Source: Lycium barbarum (Eukaryota > Streptophyta > Magnoliopsida > Solanales > Solanaceae). From it: a DNA stretch of 64,000 bases. The stretch lies in assembly GCF_019175385.1 (NCBI RefSeq), contig NC_083339.1, forward strand, positions 26,069,637 to 26,133,636, written 5' to 3'. The translations under genes and the position numbers were made by a program. Below are positions 22,852-34,240 of this stretch, piece by piece (position 1 is the first letter of the stretch; every line of letters starts with the position of its first letter). The notes below the pieces were generated by a model. The model was not told where the DNA came from and did no database searches. It was given only the letters and a program-made list of their open reading frames with translations.

Positions 22852-23900
22852 ATTCTTTTCATGAATCTTAAGCTGTATGGATTCATAAGATACTACCTTA
22901 CCATGTTGCATTAGAATACACCCAAGAACAATTCCTGAAGCATCGCAATACACGATGAACCCTTCTGTTCCCTCTGGCAATGTCAAAACTGGAGCATATG
23001 TCAGTCTCATTTTCAACTCTCGAAACTTTGCTCACAGGCATCAGACCACTGGAACTTAGCTTTCTTCTGAGTCAATCTAGTCATCGGACCTGAGATAGAG
23101 GAAAAACCCTCTACAAAACACCTATAATAGCCTGCCAGACCCAAGAAACTCCTTATGTCTCGCTAAGGTGGTCTGGGCTAATTTTTTACTGCATCGATTT
23201 TTTTGAAAATCTACTTTCACACCTTCTCGTGAAATAACATGGCCTAGAAACAATACTGATTTAAAATAAAATTCACGCTTGGAGAATTTAGCAAAAATCT
23301 TGTGGTCCTAAGCTGACTATAACACTATCTTGAGGTGCTCTGCGTGATCTGTCTCACTACGGGAATAAACTAGGATGTTATCAATAAACAATTACGAATA
23401 GATGAAAATAAGTCTTGAAAACTCAGTTCATGAGGTCTATAAAATTAGCTGGTGCATTCGTCAAAGCAAACGACATCACAAAAATTCGAAATGCCCATAT
23501 CGGATCCTGAAAGCTATTTTCGGGATATCAACTTCCTTGACCTTTAACTGATGGTAGACTGATCTGAGGTCAATCTTGGAATAACACTAGGCGCCTGAAG
23601 ATGATCAAATAAGTCATCGATTCTGGGGAGAGGAAACTTGTTTTTAATGGTCACCCTATTCAACTGACCGTAGTCAATGTACATTCGCAAAGTCCCATCT
23701 TTGTTTCGGACAAATAAGACCGGTGCGCCCCAAGGTGAGACACTTCGCCTAATAAATCATTTGTCAAGAAGATCCTTCAACTGGGCTTTTAGTTCTTTTA
23801 ACTCTGTTGGAGCCATGTGTATGGCAGAACAGATATCGGCTCTGTGTCGGGAAGTAAGTCAATCCAAAATTCGATTTCTCTATCAGGAGGAACTCCGGGA
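22852..23900 (-). pseudogene. Ty3/Gypsy RT and RNase H relic
   Basis: Minus-strand reading from about 23895 down gives [33 protein letters not shown], then [11 protein letters not shown] and VLTLPEGTEGFIVYCDASG. It is a different copy from the chromovirus but of related type. The catalytic box reads VIDNILVYSR, so the second essential Asp is Asn. Stops and frameshifts are frequent. The RNase H is cut at 22852 by the forward LTR end. Dead. Confidence 0.88.
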
Positions 23901-26900
23901 AAATCCTTGTAACGGTTCACTTTTTACGGGGCAGTTAAGGCATAAAAGGCTACTACGAACTCGTTGGTACTCTTTCGGACTTTGTTTTGAAAATAGTCGC
24001 CACCTAATTTTTAGGAAATTAGGAAAACCGGTTTTGAAGGGTTTATTCAAATACCGCGAAAAAACCTTCATAATCTAGTGTTCTAGGTAAGGGTTCTGAT
24101 GATCCCCTGGGAAGGTGTTAGGCACCCTAGTATTAAGGATCTGTATTATACGGTTGGCCTTCGAATTCTAAAGTATGAGTATTTGCTTGAACTGTCTATT
24201 TTGTGTTTATTCTCATATTTAAAGAAACTGTCATTTTTTTGTAAATTGCATATCATTTTGGAAAGAATTTGAATATGTCCCCCAAATACATTGTGTATCG
24301 TAGTTTTTCGATTTATAATATTCGTGTATAAATAGTATCCTTTTATATATAAGGAGTATTTTTCATTTCATAAATGAAGAGAAAGGCAGGGTTCTTGATT
24401 TTTTTAGTACTAACTTTATGTCATGCAATACTTTGGCTCGTGTCGATCCGTTTTGGTACGCTCAGTCTTATCCGGAACATTACATTACAATTTGGTTTTT
24501 ATGTTAAAAAGAGCGTTTTTGTATGTCCAAAGGAGTATATCTTGGTTGTATATACTCGTATTTTACGGCCTTTTCCTTGGCCCAAAACTGCAAACATAGG
24601 CAATGCTTTGATTTTGTTTTAATTTTAGAAAAAAAGGGTTTTATACATATTCGTTTAATCCAATTCTGGTCCCTGTTAGTTTTGAAAGGCTTAAGTATGG
24701 AATTGGTCCATTTTTTCCTAGAATTTAAAATAATACAAAGTTGGCCTTTGATTAGGGATTACCCGTGGGCTGAGCCCCAAAATTTGTTTTAAGTAGTTGT
24801 AAAAAGAAAGAAACTCTTTTGTGTAAACTTAAGAAAAAAAAACGAGTTTGTTTAAAGAAAAAGTTTGTCATTTTATTAAGTTTCTAAAAATGCTTTTGTT
24901 GTCAATAATCGTTTTTGCCCGTTTGGAGTTTAGAAAACCTCAAGTTCTGTAAAAAAGGATTTTCATGAAATCTCATTTTTATACTTAGCCTAAAAAACCT
25001 TTGAATTTGCTCGAAGTTTTGGAAATTCGTTGGGGACCTAAAGTCATCTAAACGGTATAAGCACCGTTGTCCTAAGATGGATAATTCGAACCATAACATT
25101 TCCACTATAATATGAGTTTGATACAAATTACAAGTACATCAAAAGCTCTAAACATATAATGCAAATGAAAAGAAATAGGATTAGACTAGGGGCGCACCAA
25201 GCCCCTAGTTTAGCCATTTTCACCTATGGCTAGGCCTTCTGTGCTCCTTGCTATTTGCTTTGCCTCCGCGGACTCGATTTTGAATTAATTTCCTATTGGG
25301 CCTTTGTCCCAATAGGTAGGCTTTGGCTGGACTCGAATGGCCATGCGAGTGAGGAGAGGGGGCGCGGGGGGGGGGGGGGGGGGGGGGACAAAGAGACCCG
25401 GTTAGTTTATAAACACTGAACTTATCACTAAAATAATAAAACTATACATGGTATAAAAACATGAAAGGGTACTCATATAATTTTACACTTACCCCGTTTC
25501 TCCTTGAGTGAATTTGCCTCGGTTGGAGATTTTGCAATGGCATGACGACTAAGTCCTTGCCTTGTATTCCTGATGTCACACAAGTTCCAAGGGGCTTCTA
25601 AGAACCCCAGGCATGGCTAACACCAACAAGGCCTGGACGACCCCAAACTACCATAGCTTATCTTCAACCAGTGCATCCAAGCAAGAGGAAATGGGTGTAT
25701 AGAACTTGGGAATGGCAACATATTTCAAGCAAACTCATAAACAAACAACAACCAAGTGCCATACTTTAAAGGGAGGCATTTATATCAAACATAGAAAATA
25801 ATAGCACCTAAGTGAGACTACATAATCAGCAAGTATAGAAGTAATGAGGGGGAAACTCAATATCATGACTAAAGGTAATGCACATAACTTCTTCAAAGGA
25901 AACACTGATAATGGTCAGTCAAGACATGGACTTGCTAAGACAATCCTAGTAACAGAAGGAATAAGAAGAACAATTCAGACATATCAAACCAAATACAGGA
26001 GGGTTTATGGTTAAATACAAGCTTGTCCCTTTTTAGACAATCACTTAGCCTATGGACTCCTCATAAATAAATAAAAAGACTATTCTAAATGCCCATGTTC
26101 AGATAGCCTAACCTATCCATTCATTAAGGTTCTAGTCACTTCCTAGAGGAAACAAGACCTGGTTATACTAATTAAAATGATGGCATTCACCCTATCTCAG
26201 CTAAGCTCATGACTGCACACAACCAAGTCCAAAACAAGCATAGTAATCTCAGAAAAAAGGGACCTGGGAAGACCTCACAGACAGCCAAGGCTCATGGCCA
26301 TGTTTAGAACTTTTAGACTACACATTTAGAATTGGCATCCTTTAGAACTTACTCCTCTTTATTAACTTGAACACACCACAAGCTGGTGCATAAAGCAAGG
26401 CTATTGGTTAATAGACAAGTGAGCTTTGAAAACCTTTGTTAGAGAAAGGGAAATCCCAATAGGCAAGTCATATGGACACTCAACCAAACAACCTTACAAT
26501 AGTTTTGGTTCCTAAAAAAGGGTCTTTCAACATATTTTAGACTAATCCAAGGCCTTTCCTAAAGAACAGAAAGGGAGGAAGAGAAAAGCAAGAAATGGAT
26601 TTACAACATGATCACAGTTTTGGCAAATAAGGAAACCAAACATCACATAAAGAACAAGTCTAAACCAATAAACCAAGTGGTTCTGATGTGTTGCAGTTTT
26701 GTTACAACACTGAATTTGATTAGAGATCTGCATTCCTCTTATGGCTTATTTGCAGGAATTGTCTGAAAGAAATTGAATTTTGAAAGAGTGCTTGGATATG
26801 GTTTCCTATTATTATTTCAATTAAGCGAGATCTTTTTCAATATACTTGCATTTATGTCTATCAGAAAATGATATTTCATAAAGTTTAGTCTATCTGTATT
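23901..26900. other. Unclassified repeat-like non-coding DNA
   Basis: No supported gene. 23985-24160 ('gtcgccacctaatttttagg', 'aaggtgttaggcacc') resembles a block I associate with plant LTR-element leaders, without firm family assignment. 24370-24790 and 24900-25130 contain frames with no domain content. A 22-base G run lies at 25366-25387. 25400-26900 is AT-rich unique-looking sequence. Confidence 0.45.
25366..25387 (+). repeat. Poly(G) tract, 22 bases
   Basis: An uninterrupted G run preceded by 'gagagggggcgc'. Such runs are rare in plant DNA and are prone to length error in sequencing. Confidence 0.9.
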
Positions 26901-27617
26901 AGTTGCACCAAAAGCAATATAAATTGTACAAAAAAGAGGGACGAACAAGGGCAATTTGGGGATATCAAATATTATTAATTTGTGCATCAGTGTACACGTG
27001 TACTACATTCTATAAACATGTCTCCTCTTGCTGAACTAAATTAAAAGACCTAATCACTACTATCGCGCATTGTAGAACAACAATTCCCTTTATCTTTCTC
27101 TTCCACCTTCAATTCCATCGCCATGCATAAATTTTTCTGTTCGAGTTTGCTGATGTTGGATTTTTATTCTGCAACAATTTTGGAATAGATAAATGCTGAT
27201 AATCAAATCAAAATTGATGATTGAGTTGTTACAAAGCCGAGTTTATGTAAATGAGAGGAATTGGGTTCGTAAATTGCTTTGTAGTTGATACCCTCTTCGG
27301 ACATTCTGTGCTCCTCATGTAGCATTTTTTCATTTGGTAAGAGTTAAATTTCTGTTTGGGTGCAATTTTTTTATTTCTAATGTTGTAATGTTGTTGCTAC
27401 AGTCATTAGTTAGTTTATCTTCTAAGTTGATCAATTCCATTTTCAGTGATCTTCTTCATTGAATTTGTATTGGCTGGTTGAGTTGTTTACCTTTGATATT
27501 TTTCTTTGTCTGTTGTTCTCTGTTGTCTATCTTCTTCTTTTTTCCTTTTTTTTTTTGGCATTCAACTTTGGTCGTTTGTGCTATTTATTAACCTATGATT
27601 TTTATATGTACATGCAG
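26901..27617 (+). other. Possible promoter/5' part of the unidentified fragment
   Basis: AT-rich, with a pyrimidine-rich leader-like stretch near 27085-27120 and an ATG at 27123. No supported coding sequence. Confidence 0.3.
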
Positions 27618-28694
27618 AAACATCTATGGATGCACTCTCCAAAATTCATAATGAAAAGGTAAGAAATTTGATGCAACCAAGGTGTTTGAAGATATGCCTG
27701 AAACAACCTAATAATTTATTGAATTATTTTAAAAAATTGGGAAATTTCAAGACAAATTAGGATATTACAAAGCTTCGGTAAGTTCATTTTCTATATCTTA
27801 TTTAGTATTCACTTTGTATATATTAGTAATTCTGCATATGCATGCTCTTATGACTGTCTTTTCTTTGTAATAATAATACTATAATTTTAGAAACTTCATT
27901 GTGTAACATGAATGTTATCATTAACAAATAAATTTACTTCATGATCGTGGCCTTTTATATTCTTGTGTTGTTCTTTACATTTTTCGTGTATTTACATTCC
28001 TAACACACATTGGATGTTTGAGAAAATGTCAGAATTAGAAATTTGGTCTTTGATGTTGCTGTTGAGAAGTAAAATTTCAGTTTTACATACTTTTAGCTCT
28101 TCTAATGTTCACTTAAGTTAATTTAGCTGTCATTGCAACAAAAATTCTTTTTTGGTCAATTAATGTTGATATCTTGCCATGACTTAGGTGCAAAAGAACT
28201 AATTCAAAGGTTTAAATGATTCAACTAACCAAGAGAATGAAATAAATAAATAAATTACAAAGTAACACCTCACTGAACCTATGAATTTAGCTGTTTATAA
28301 GCAAAAAAGGTTGTTCCTTGCCTCAAAGTAGGATTGGCTCCCTTGTGTCAGTATTTTATTACATGAGGCCTCTATATGAAGGTGTTGGATGGAATACTAT
28401 GTGGGTTGTTATGGCAGTTGAAGTAGTATTTTTATTTCACTCTAGGTAGTATTCATATGTCGTACCTATGCTTCTTTCTTTTATTTAATTCATTGTGCAT
28501 AAGACTTTTGAAAATGTTAGTGACTTGGAGTTAAAATTCCATTACCATATGTAGGTTCTACACTTTATAAGTGCGTAAATAGAGTTATGGCGACATGTCT
28601 CGCTAGATCCCTAGGAATTGGTGTTCATGGGTTGCAAGTCAATCTGGAGAAAGATTTGAACTTGTTATTCTCCAAGCTTAAGTCTTCCACTTAG
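27618..28694 (+). pseudogene. Spliced-looking gene fragment, unidentified
   Basis: Exon-like pieces with canonical borders. 'catgcag' precedes 27618, with a possible donor AAAAG/GTAAGA at 27658. A segment from 27663 to 27777 reads FDATKVFEDMPETT and then KIGKFQDKLGYYKAS, interrupted by three TAA codons and closed by donor TTCG/GTAAGT. 'catatgtag' precedes an exon at 28555-28694 reading TLYKCVNRVMATCLARSLGI and ending ...SKLKSST-stop. Intervening DNA is T-rich and intron-like. The three TAAs each sit where a Glu codon would fit, suggesting a decayed copy of a host gene. I do not recognise the family. Alternative: chance frames in intergenic DNA. Confidence 0.35.
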
Positions 28695-28825
28695 GTATGT
28701 AGCAGTTTCTTTTAATGTCTATGAAAACTTTATACTAGCTTCATTAGGTAGATCTGAATCTCATTTGTGAATAAGTCGTCGACTGTTTAAGTTAACAAAT
28801 ACTCAATGTTGTAGCTTGATTATTT

Positions 28826-30761
28826 AAATCTAGTCTAGGGTCATAAATAACAAGCTTAATGGTGTGATTTAAGGGTTAAAAGTGGGAAAAATTAATTTCG
28901 GAAAGAATTAAAAAAATGTGGGCCAGGGAAGGATGACGCGGGCCGCTATAGCGGTCAAGGAACCGCCATAGAGGTATTTAGATCAACGCAGCGGTCCACG
29001 CGGAACAGTGACCACGTTTTTAGTCACTTAGTTTATTTTTCTCTTCTTTTTCAATAAAAGACTCCCAAAGGCTGCTCCTAGGGTTCCGTATGAAAGAAAA
29101 CCCTTGATAACAAGAAAAAAGACCTTTCTAATTTCCTCCCCACGATTCCCTACGACTATTACCTCTCGTGGATTCGGATGAAAGCTAGGAAGACGAGCAA
29201 TTCATGGAGATTCAATTAGCTATTCGTCAACGAGGTAGGTTATGGTTTACTTGAGTTAGACACTGATTAGCGAATCGTATATACTTTTAGAGTTGACGGG
29301 AGACTGCATGAATTGGTCTTCGGACATGGAGTTGGGTTGGACATATTCTATAATGTTATTAAAATCATGTTTAAATAGTAGCTAGGTTACCAATGAATAG
29401 TTATTAATAGGTTCTATTATCGCTGAGGGGTGCTTCGTGTTAATTTATGCATCCTCAGGAGTGGGTGATTTCCATCTTTCTTTTCGGTTGTATTGAAATA
29501 TTTACATGGTTGTCTTACTTGTAAGTAAGAAATTTGTATTTAGAAGACCGAGTAAGTCGGATTAGCATAACTCTCATCAAGGGCATGATTTATGACTTGT
29601 TTGATTTATTGCATCATCCCATTGCATTGCATGGGTTCTGAGGAAATACATGCAGCAGAAAAGGCTGAGTATGAGCCATGGTGTTATCTGGTCTTTTGGC
29701 CGTTGAGTTGGATACGAGTATTCTATATGATATGGATCCGTGTCCGAGGTTCTTTTCGGAGCGGAGGATTTATGGCATGGGTTCGAGGAGTGGATCCAAA
29801 ATGAGTGGTGCATGGATACCATGGTTCCCCTACAGGTCATGACTACTAAGCAATGACATCAGTTAGCATGTATGTACAGTGTGTTTAGGCCTTTGCATCG
29901 CATTTTGCATTGCACTACATCTCATATTTCCATGTTATGCACGTGTGTACCACCGCTGTTGGTATTGCTTATTTATCTTTAAGATTTCGTTAAGGTTGTG
30001 TGTGAAGGGGTGGCTAATATAAGATAAAGGTAGTAGTAGACTTCAGATAGTGAACCATTCTCTAGGTGCATCGTATTGTAGTAAGTAAATTGAGTAGGTG
30101 GACTTTACAGACAAAAAGTGTAAAAGCTAAAGGATATGAGGAGAGTGGAGACAAGAGTTAATAGGTTGAAGGAAAGGAAGAGAATGGTTGTGATTAAGTA
30201 GAACACCTGTAATTCTTGGAAATAAAAGAACCGAGCGTGTTGAGAGAGGAAAGGTAAGTGGTGAGGGTGTAATAATCTAAGTGATGAGAATCTTGAGGTT
30301 CATTGGCTTATCTTCTTATCTTATTGACTTTATATTGTATTACGTAAGCTAATCATAGTCGACCTATGATGCTTACCAGTACGTGTGGTGTACTGATACT
30401 ACTCTTGCTGCGCCCTTCCTGGGTATAGATATGTTGTAGGTTTTAGTTGAAGTTTCGTCATGTAGATTTATCAGGCATTCTTTTACAACCCCGCTCATCT
30501 CCCTCCAGGCAGAGGCTGTGTCATTTATTTTGTCTTCCTGTATTGTAGGAGCTCTTGTACCAGTATAGACTAGATCCCGAGAATTAATTTTCAGTTTTGT
30601 TGTATTTCAAAATAGAGTCCGTACGAAGCTTTTACTTTAAAATTGTGTTTTTGAAAAGATTGTTGTAGCAACTGTTAAATGTTGGGTTAGTTGGTAAAGG
30701 TTCGCCTACTAGGGTAGTAATATGGTAGGTGCTCGCACGACCCGTGGGTTGGGTCGTGACA
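28826..30761 (+). repeat. 5' LTR, start truncated
   Basis: Similarity to the 3' LTR starts at 'aatctagtctaggg' and ends at GGGTCGTGACA. It has one perfect CCGCTATAGCGG (28943-28954) and degenerate neighbours in U3, followed about 100 bases on by AATAAAAGA. Frames inside it (29577-29840, 30687-30955) recur in the other LTR or are spurious. Confidence 0.87.
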
Positions 30762-30763
30762 GT

Positions 30764-30775
30764 TGGTATCAGAGC
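30764..30775 (+). other. Primer binding site
   Basis: TGGTATCAGAGC two bases after the LTR end; initiator Met tRNA type. Confidence 0.95.
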
Positions 30776-31487
30776 CTAGGTTACCGGTCTCACAAGTACA
30801 AGAGCAAATGTCTAGCAAAGTCCTGTGGAATGGTACGAGGACGTCTGTACCCGTGCGCAAGAGGCTATAGGACATCTAGAAGTTTCCCTTCATTCATTCT
30901 ATCATACCTCCCTAATATGCCATATCCTAGTTGGATCCATTTGGTATCTGGATGATTCTAATTGGTATCTTGACGGGCTAATTGGTATCTGTCGATTCCA
31001 ATTGGCATCTCTCTATTTTGACTCGAGGAAGACTTTCTGTAGCAGGTGTGTAGTATTTGTGTGAACGGATGAAATTTCTATGATAATGTTGGTGTTATAG
31101 ACTGGATGCTTATTCTGGGAGTATTAGCAAGTTAATAGAGCATTCGTACTCATAGGTGAAAACAATGTTTTTACGCGCTAATCATTTAAGTAAACCCCTA
31201 TGCGATCCGAGCTGGAGGGAAAAAGTTTCGCCTACTGGCACTGTAGTACCGCTGTAGCGATACGGGGGCCGTTATAGCTGGCTTGCTATAGCGGGTATCG
31301 GACCACCATAGCGGACTCAAAATTTCTGCAAAGGTCCGCTATAGCGACATACTCATCGCCATAGCGGTACTGCTTTGACCAGTAGCCTCTTTCTTCTTCC
31401 CCTGTTTTGCCAACTTATATAATTCATCAACAAACCAAGAAGAAACCAATTTCCAAAGCAAATACATTCATAAAAGCATCCGCCCGA
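30776..31487 (+). other. Ty3 leader, then 3' flank of the antisense gene
   Basis: To about 31130 it resembles the leader of other Ty3 elements here ('tctagcaaagtcctgtggaatggtac', 'aagaggctataggacat'). From about 31200 it changes character and carries a palindrome cluster of the CCGC-N4-GCGG type (31248-31376, mostly degenerate). No gag start is found. Confidence 0.6.
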
Positions 31488-32984
31488 CTAGGGCAATTGT
31501 CTTACGGGCACCCTTAAAACGGGGCACCCGCACCAAAACAACAAAAGAAAGATTATCCAACATGCCAAAAACAACCAAAAGCAAGCAAATTGTCTAAACA
31601 TCAAAGCACTATAAGGGCAAGTGCTGACCAAAGCTGATAAAAGGGAGAGGGGGTCTCTAAGCCACTCCTCGGCTAGTCGCCTCGTCGCCACCATCCTCCG
31701 AGTCACTAAAGTCCTTACCAAGTCCGGATGCTCACCTTGGGAGGTTTCACCCTCGGGACTAGGGCCTTCAAGAGACTCTTGATGCCCTTCCACATCTTCA
31801 CAAATAGCTTGTCCCTCGCCCGACTCTTCTTCTTCTCCTTGCCCAAGTCATCTTGGAGATCCACATGGCCTGAGCTAAGGATCCATAGGCGCCCTGCAAG
31901 GCATCCACAGCTTCTCCCATCTTGGTCTGGGTCTCCATGTAACTCTTCATCTGCTCCGTAGTAAAATAACCATTACCCGCAGCACTGCTAGACGACCCAG
32001 CCTCCATGGAAGGCCTCGCAAACCCCATCATAGCCTCCTTCACCGGAACCATATCAGCATTCATGCGCTCTAGGGTACCTAGGGTCTGTGACTGACCACT
32101 CCCGCCCTATGGGCCACCGCTGTCATCACTGTCATCCGAGCCAGTCCTCTTTTTTTTGCCTCTTTTTTTTGCCCCTGCACTGTGCTCCCCTGACCTTCAG
32201 CGGGTCAAAGGCAACATCACATTCCACATATCAGTCCCCAGGATCCAGAGGCACCCCAGCATTATGGCAAATATAGGTAATTAGGGAGGAAAATATCAAG
32301 CTTGAGCCAGCCTTGGCTATAAAACCTCGCCACTCCTCGATCACCTGCAAACCCACATTCACGGGTATACTATCCAGGATGCAAGCTACCACAAGGGCCC
32401 GCGGGTATGTGACATTAGTAGTGTTGCTCGAAGGGCAAACCCGTCGAGCAACGAGGTTTAACCATCTCCAAGCCTCAGGAGTAAAGTGTATTATACTGTT
32501 GATGGACAAATGGGAGACAACCCAGGTAGCCTTATTCCTCTTGGACTCTTTCACCAGCATTCTCACCAACCACGGACCGTTTCCCTCATGGTCCTTCTCT
32601 CAAAGCTCAACCTGTGAAGGGTTGTGTAGCCTATGAACAGCGTTGATGGCCTCAGCACCCACTTTTAAGTTAACCCCTCAGATAGGAATTTGCGGCTCCG
32701 GGACAGTCCAACCCACAGTATGGAGCATAGCATAGAACTCCCTGACCCAGTTATAGTTGATATCCTAAGGCTCTTCAACTAACGGGCCCTAATGAATGTG
32801 GTGTAGAGTCTGATAGAATTTCGGGGCCCGCTGGTGAAGCAAGCCCTTGGTCTTATATTCCATGAAATACCTCTTATAGGCATGGTTGGGGAACTTGACA
32901 TATTGGCCAGACTCGAGGGTTGTTGTCTTTGTAGTCCTTGTTGTTGTTATTGTTGATCCGCTATAGTAAAATGAAAGGGTTAGC
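31488..32984 (-). pseudogene. Antisense gag-like 'putative plant transposon protein' gene
   Basis: Minus strand. From about 32930 the reading includes YVKFPNHAYKRYFMEY, then NYNWVREFYAML and VGAEAINAVHRL, with stops between, then an open frame at 32569-32231 with HFTPEAWRWLNLVARRV, ALVVACILDSIPVNVG and SSLITYICHNAGVPLDP. This is the layout of the plant transposon protein domain (I believe PF20167). A frameshifted tail (32064-31798, AAGNGYFTTEQMKSYMETQT; 31793-31488, Glu/Gly-rich) follows. It is a divergent copy of the gene at 10431-12965. It lies opposite to the LTRs' own transcription. Stops show it is decayed. Confidence 0.75.
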
Positions 32985-33743
32985 CTGAAATAGGGAAAAA
33001 CAGAGTTAGAACAATGTGGTACTAAGAGTTAGCGGTGATAAACCATGCATGGAGTAGTAGATTGTTCCGATTTTTGGTTCTGCCTCAAGCAGCTCCGCTG
33101 CGACGGTGGTACAATCGCTGCAGTGAAGCCGCTATAGCGGTAATAGGGCTGCTACAGCGGAGAAGGCGTCGCGATAGCATTGCCTCGTCGCTGTAGCGGG
33201 ATCTCTTGGAGACCGCTATAGCGGCTACCTCCCAAATTAGAAAATTCGCTCCCAGCGATCAATCTATCGCTACAGCGGTATCGCTGTAGCGATTGAAGGA
33301 CCACCGCAGCGGGCCCATCTTCTCCAGTCCGAAAAATTCTACCCCAACCTTTTGCAAATCCAAAATTTTCACCATGATTTCCCTATTTTTGTCAAGGATC
33401 AAGTAGTATGATAGCATGCATGACTTTTACAATCTTTTATACCCTATTTCAATGACCATGGTTACCAAAATTTGAGCACGAACAACAAAAAATTGCACCA
33501 CTACAAAATATTCCACCCAAACATAAAACTACCCCATATTTAGCATATTTTCAGTATAAAGTGTTGCTAAAACATTATGAACGTGAAATAGCCCTTCATG
33601 ATCCAAGGAACTGCCCTCCCCAAGAACCAAAACCCCTTTTTGTCTGAGAAAATGAATTTCTTCCTAATCTAGCAAGTTAAGCCTAAAAATTTCAATTTAG
33701 GAAGCCAGAGACAAGCTATAGGACAATGAAGGAGAGCACATAC
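32985..33743 (-). other. Probable 5' UTR intron of the antisense gene
   Basis: On the minus strand TTCAAG/GTATGTG at 33744/33743 is a good donor and CCTATTTCAG/GC at 32985/32984 a good acceptor. The interval is non-coding and carries at least six GC-rich palindromes (perfect CCGCTATAGCGG at 33129-33140 and 33213-33224). Inference from borders only. Confidence 0.45.
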
Positions 33744-33880
33744 CTTGAAATAACGAGAGATCTGCAAGCTTGGCAATAAAAATGAACTTTGGGGTGTAGA
33801 GAAAACCCTTTATTTTGTCAGACTTTTGTGTAGTATTTGGGTAAATGGAAGGGGGTAGGGTGGTTATAAGGAAGTGGGGA
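33744..33880 (-). promoter_or_regulatory. Promoter and leader of the antisense gene
   Basis: A TTATAA-type TATA box (minus, 33869-33864) precedes a leader containing 'gggttttctctac', which runs into the donor at 33744. A palindrome cluster (34021-34090, including perfect CCGCTATAGCGG at 34055-34066) sits 150-200 bases upstream, the same layout as in the LTR U3 regions. Confidence 0.45.
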
Positions 33881-34240
33881 GGGAAATGAGGGGACTGAGT
33901 AGTGTATAAGGGGGAATGAATTTTGTAGGGAGAGGGGAAGTTTTTGGTTATCGGAGATAAGTGGGAAGTGGGTAGGGTGATCTGAGTTCACCCCATTTAT
34001 TTTTGTTTCTGGCCAACGACCGCTGCGGGCGGCAATTCAACCGCTGCAACGGTACCGCTATAGCGGTCCTCTGGCTGCTATTGCGGTGGCAATGAAATTT
34101 TTTCGTTCTGTGTTCAAAAAATTTCCTTGGCCTTATGTCGATAGCTCAAAATCCTATCTCCTATGGTATAAGGCCCAAGAAGGTGACCCTAACCTCACCC
34201 CGCCATGTTCGGGACGAATAGTGGTTTAATTGGTATTTGA
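33881..34240. other. Upstream of antisense gene / degenerate 3' end of element
   Basis: Holds the palindrome cluster named above and, at 34207-34240, 'gttcgggacgaatagtgg', a worn version of the Ty3 sequence normally found before the polypurine tract. The polypurine tract itself is not recognisable. Confidence 0.5.

Noticed and set aside
27459..27662. 67-codon frame with a hydrophobic stretch, as a membrane protein
   Set aside because: T-rich intron-like DNA gives Phe/Leu runs by composition; the splice signals argue for intron.
29577..29840. 87-codon minus-strand frame repeated at 34893-35315
   Set aside because: It is present in both LTRs of one element simply because the LTRs are copies. 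No domain, and the two versions differ by frame-changing edits.
31488..32064. Two overlapping frames as separate genes
   Set aside because: They are frameshifted parts of one gag-like tail.
33090..33310. Regularly spaced palindromes resembling a CRISPR array
   Set aside because: No constant repeat-spacer periodicity; plant nuclear DNA; the same palindromes occur scattered in LTR U3 regions.
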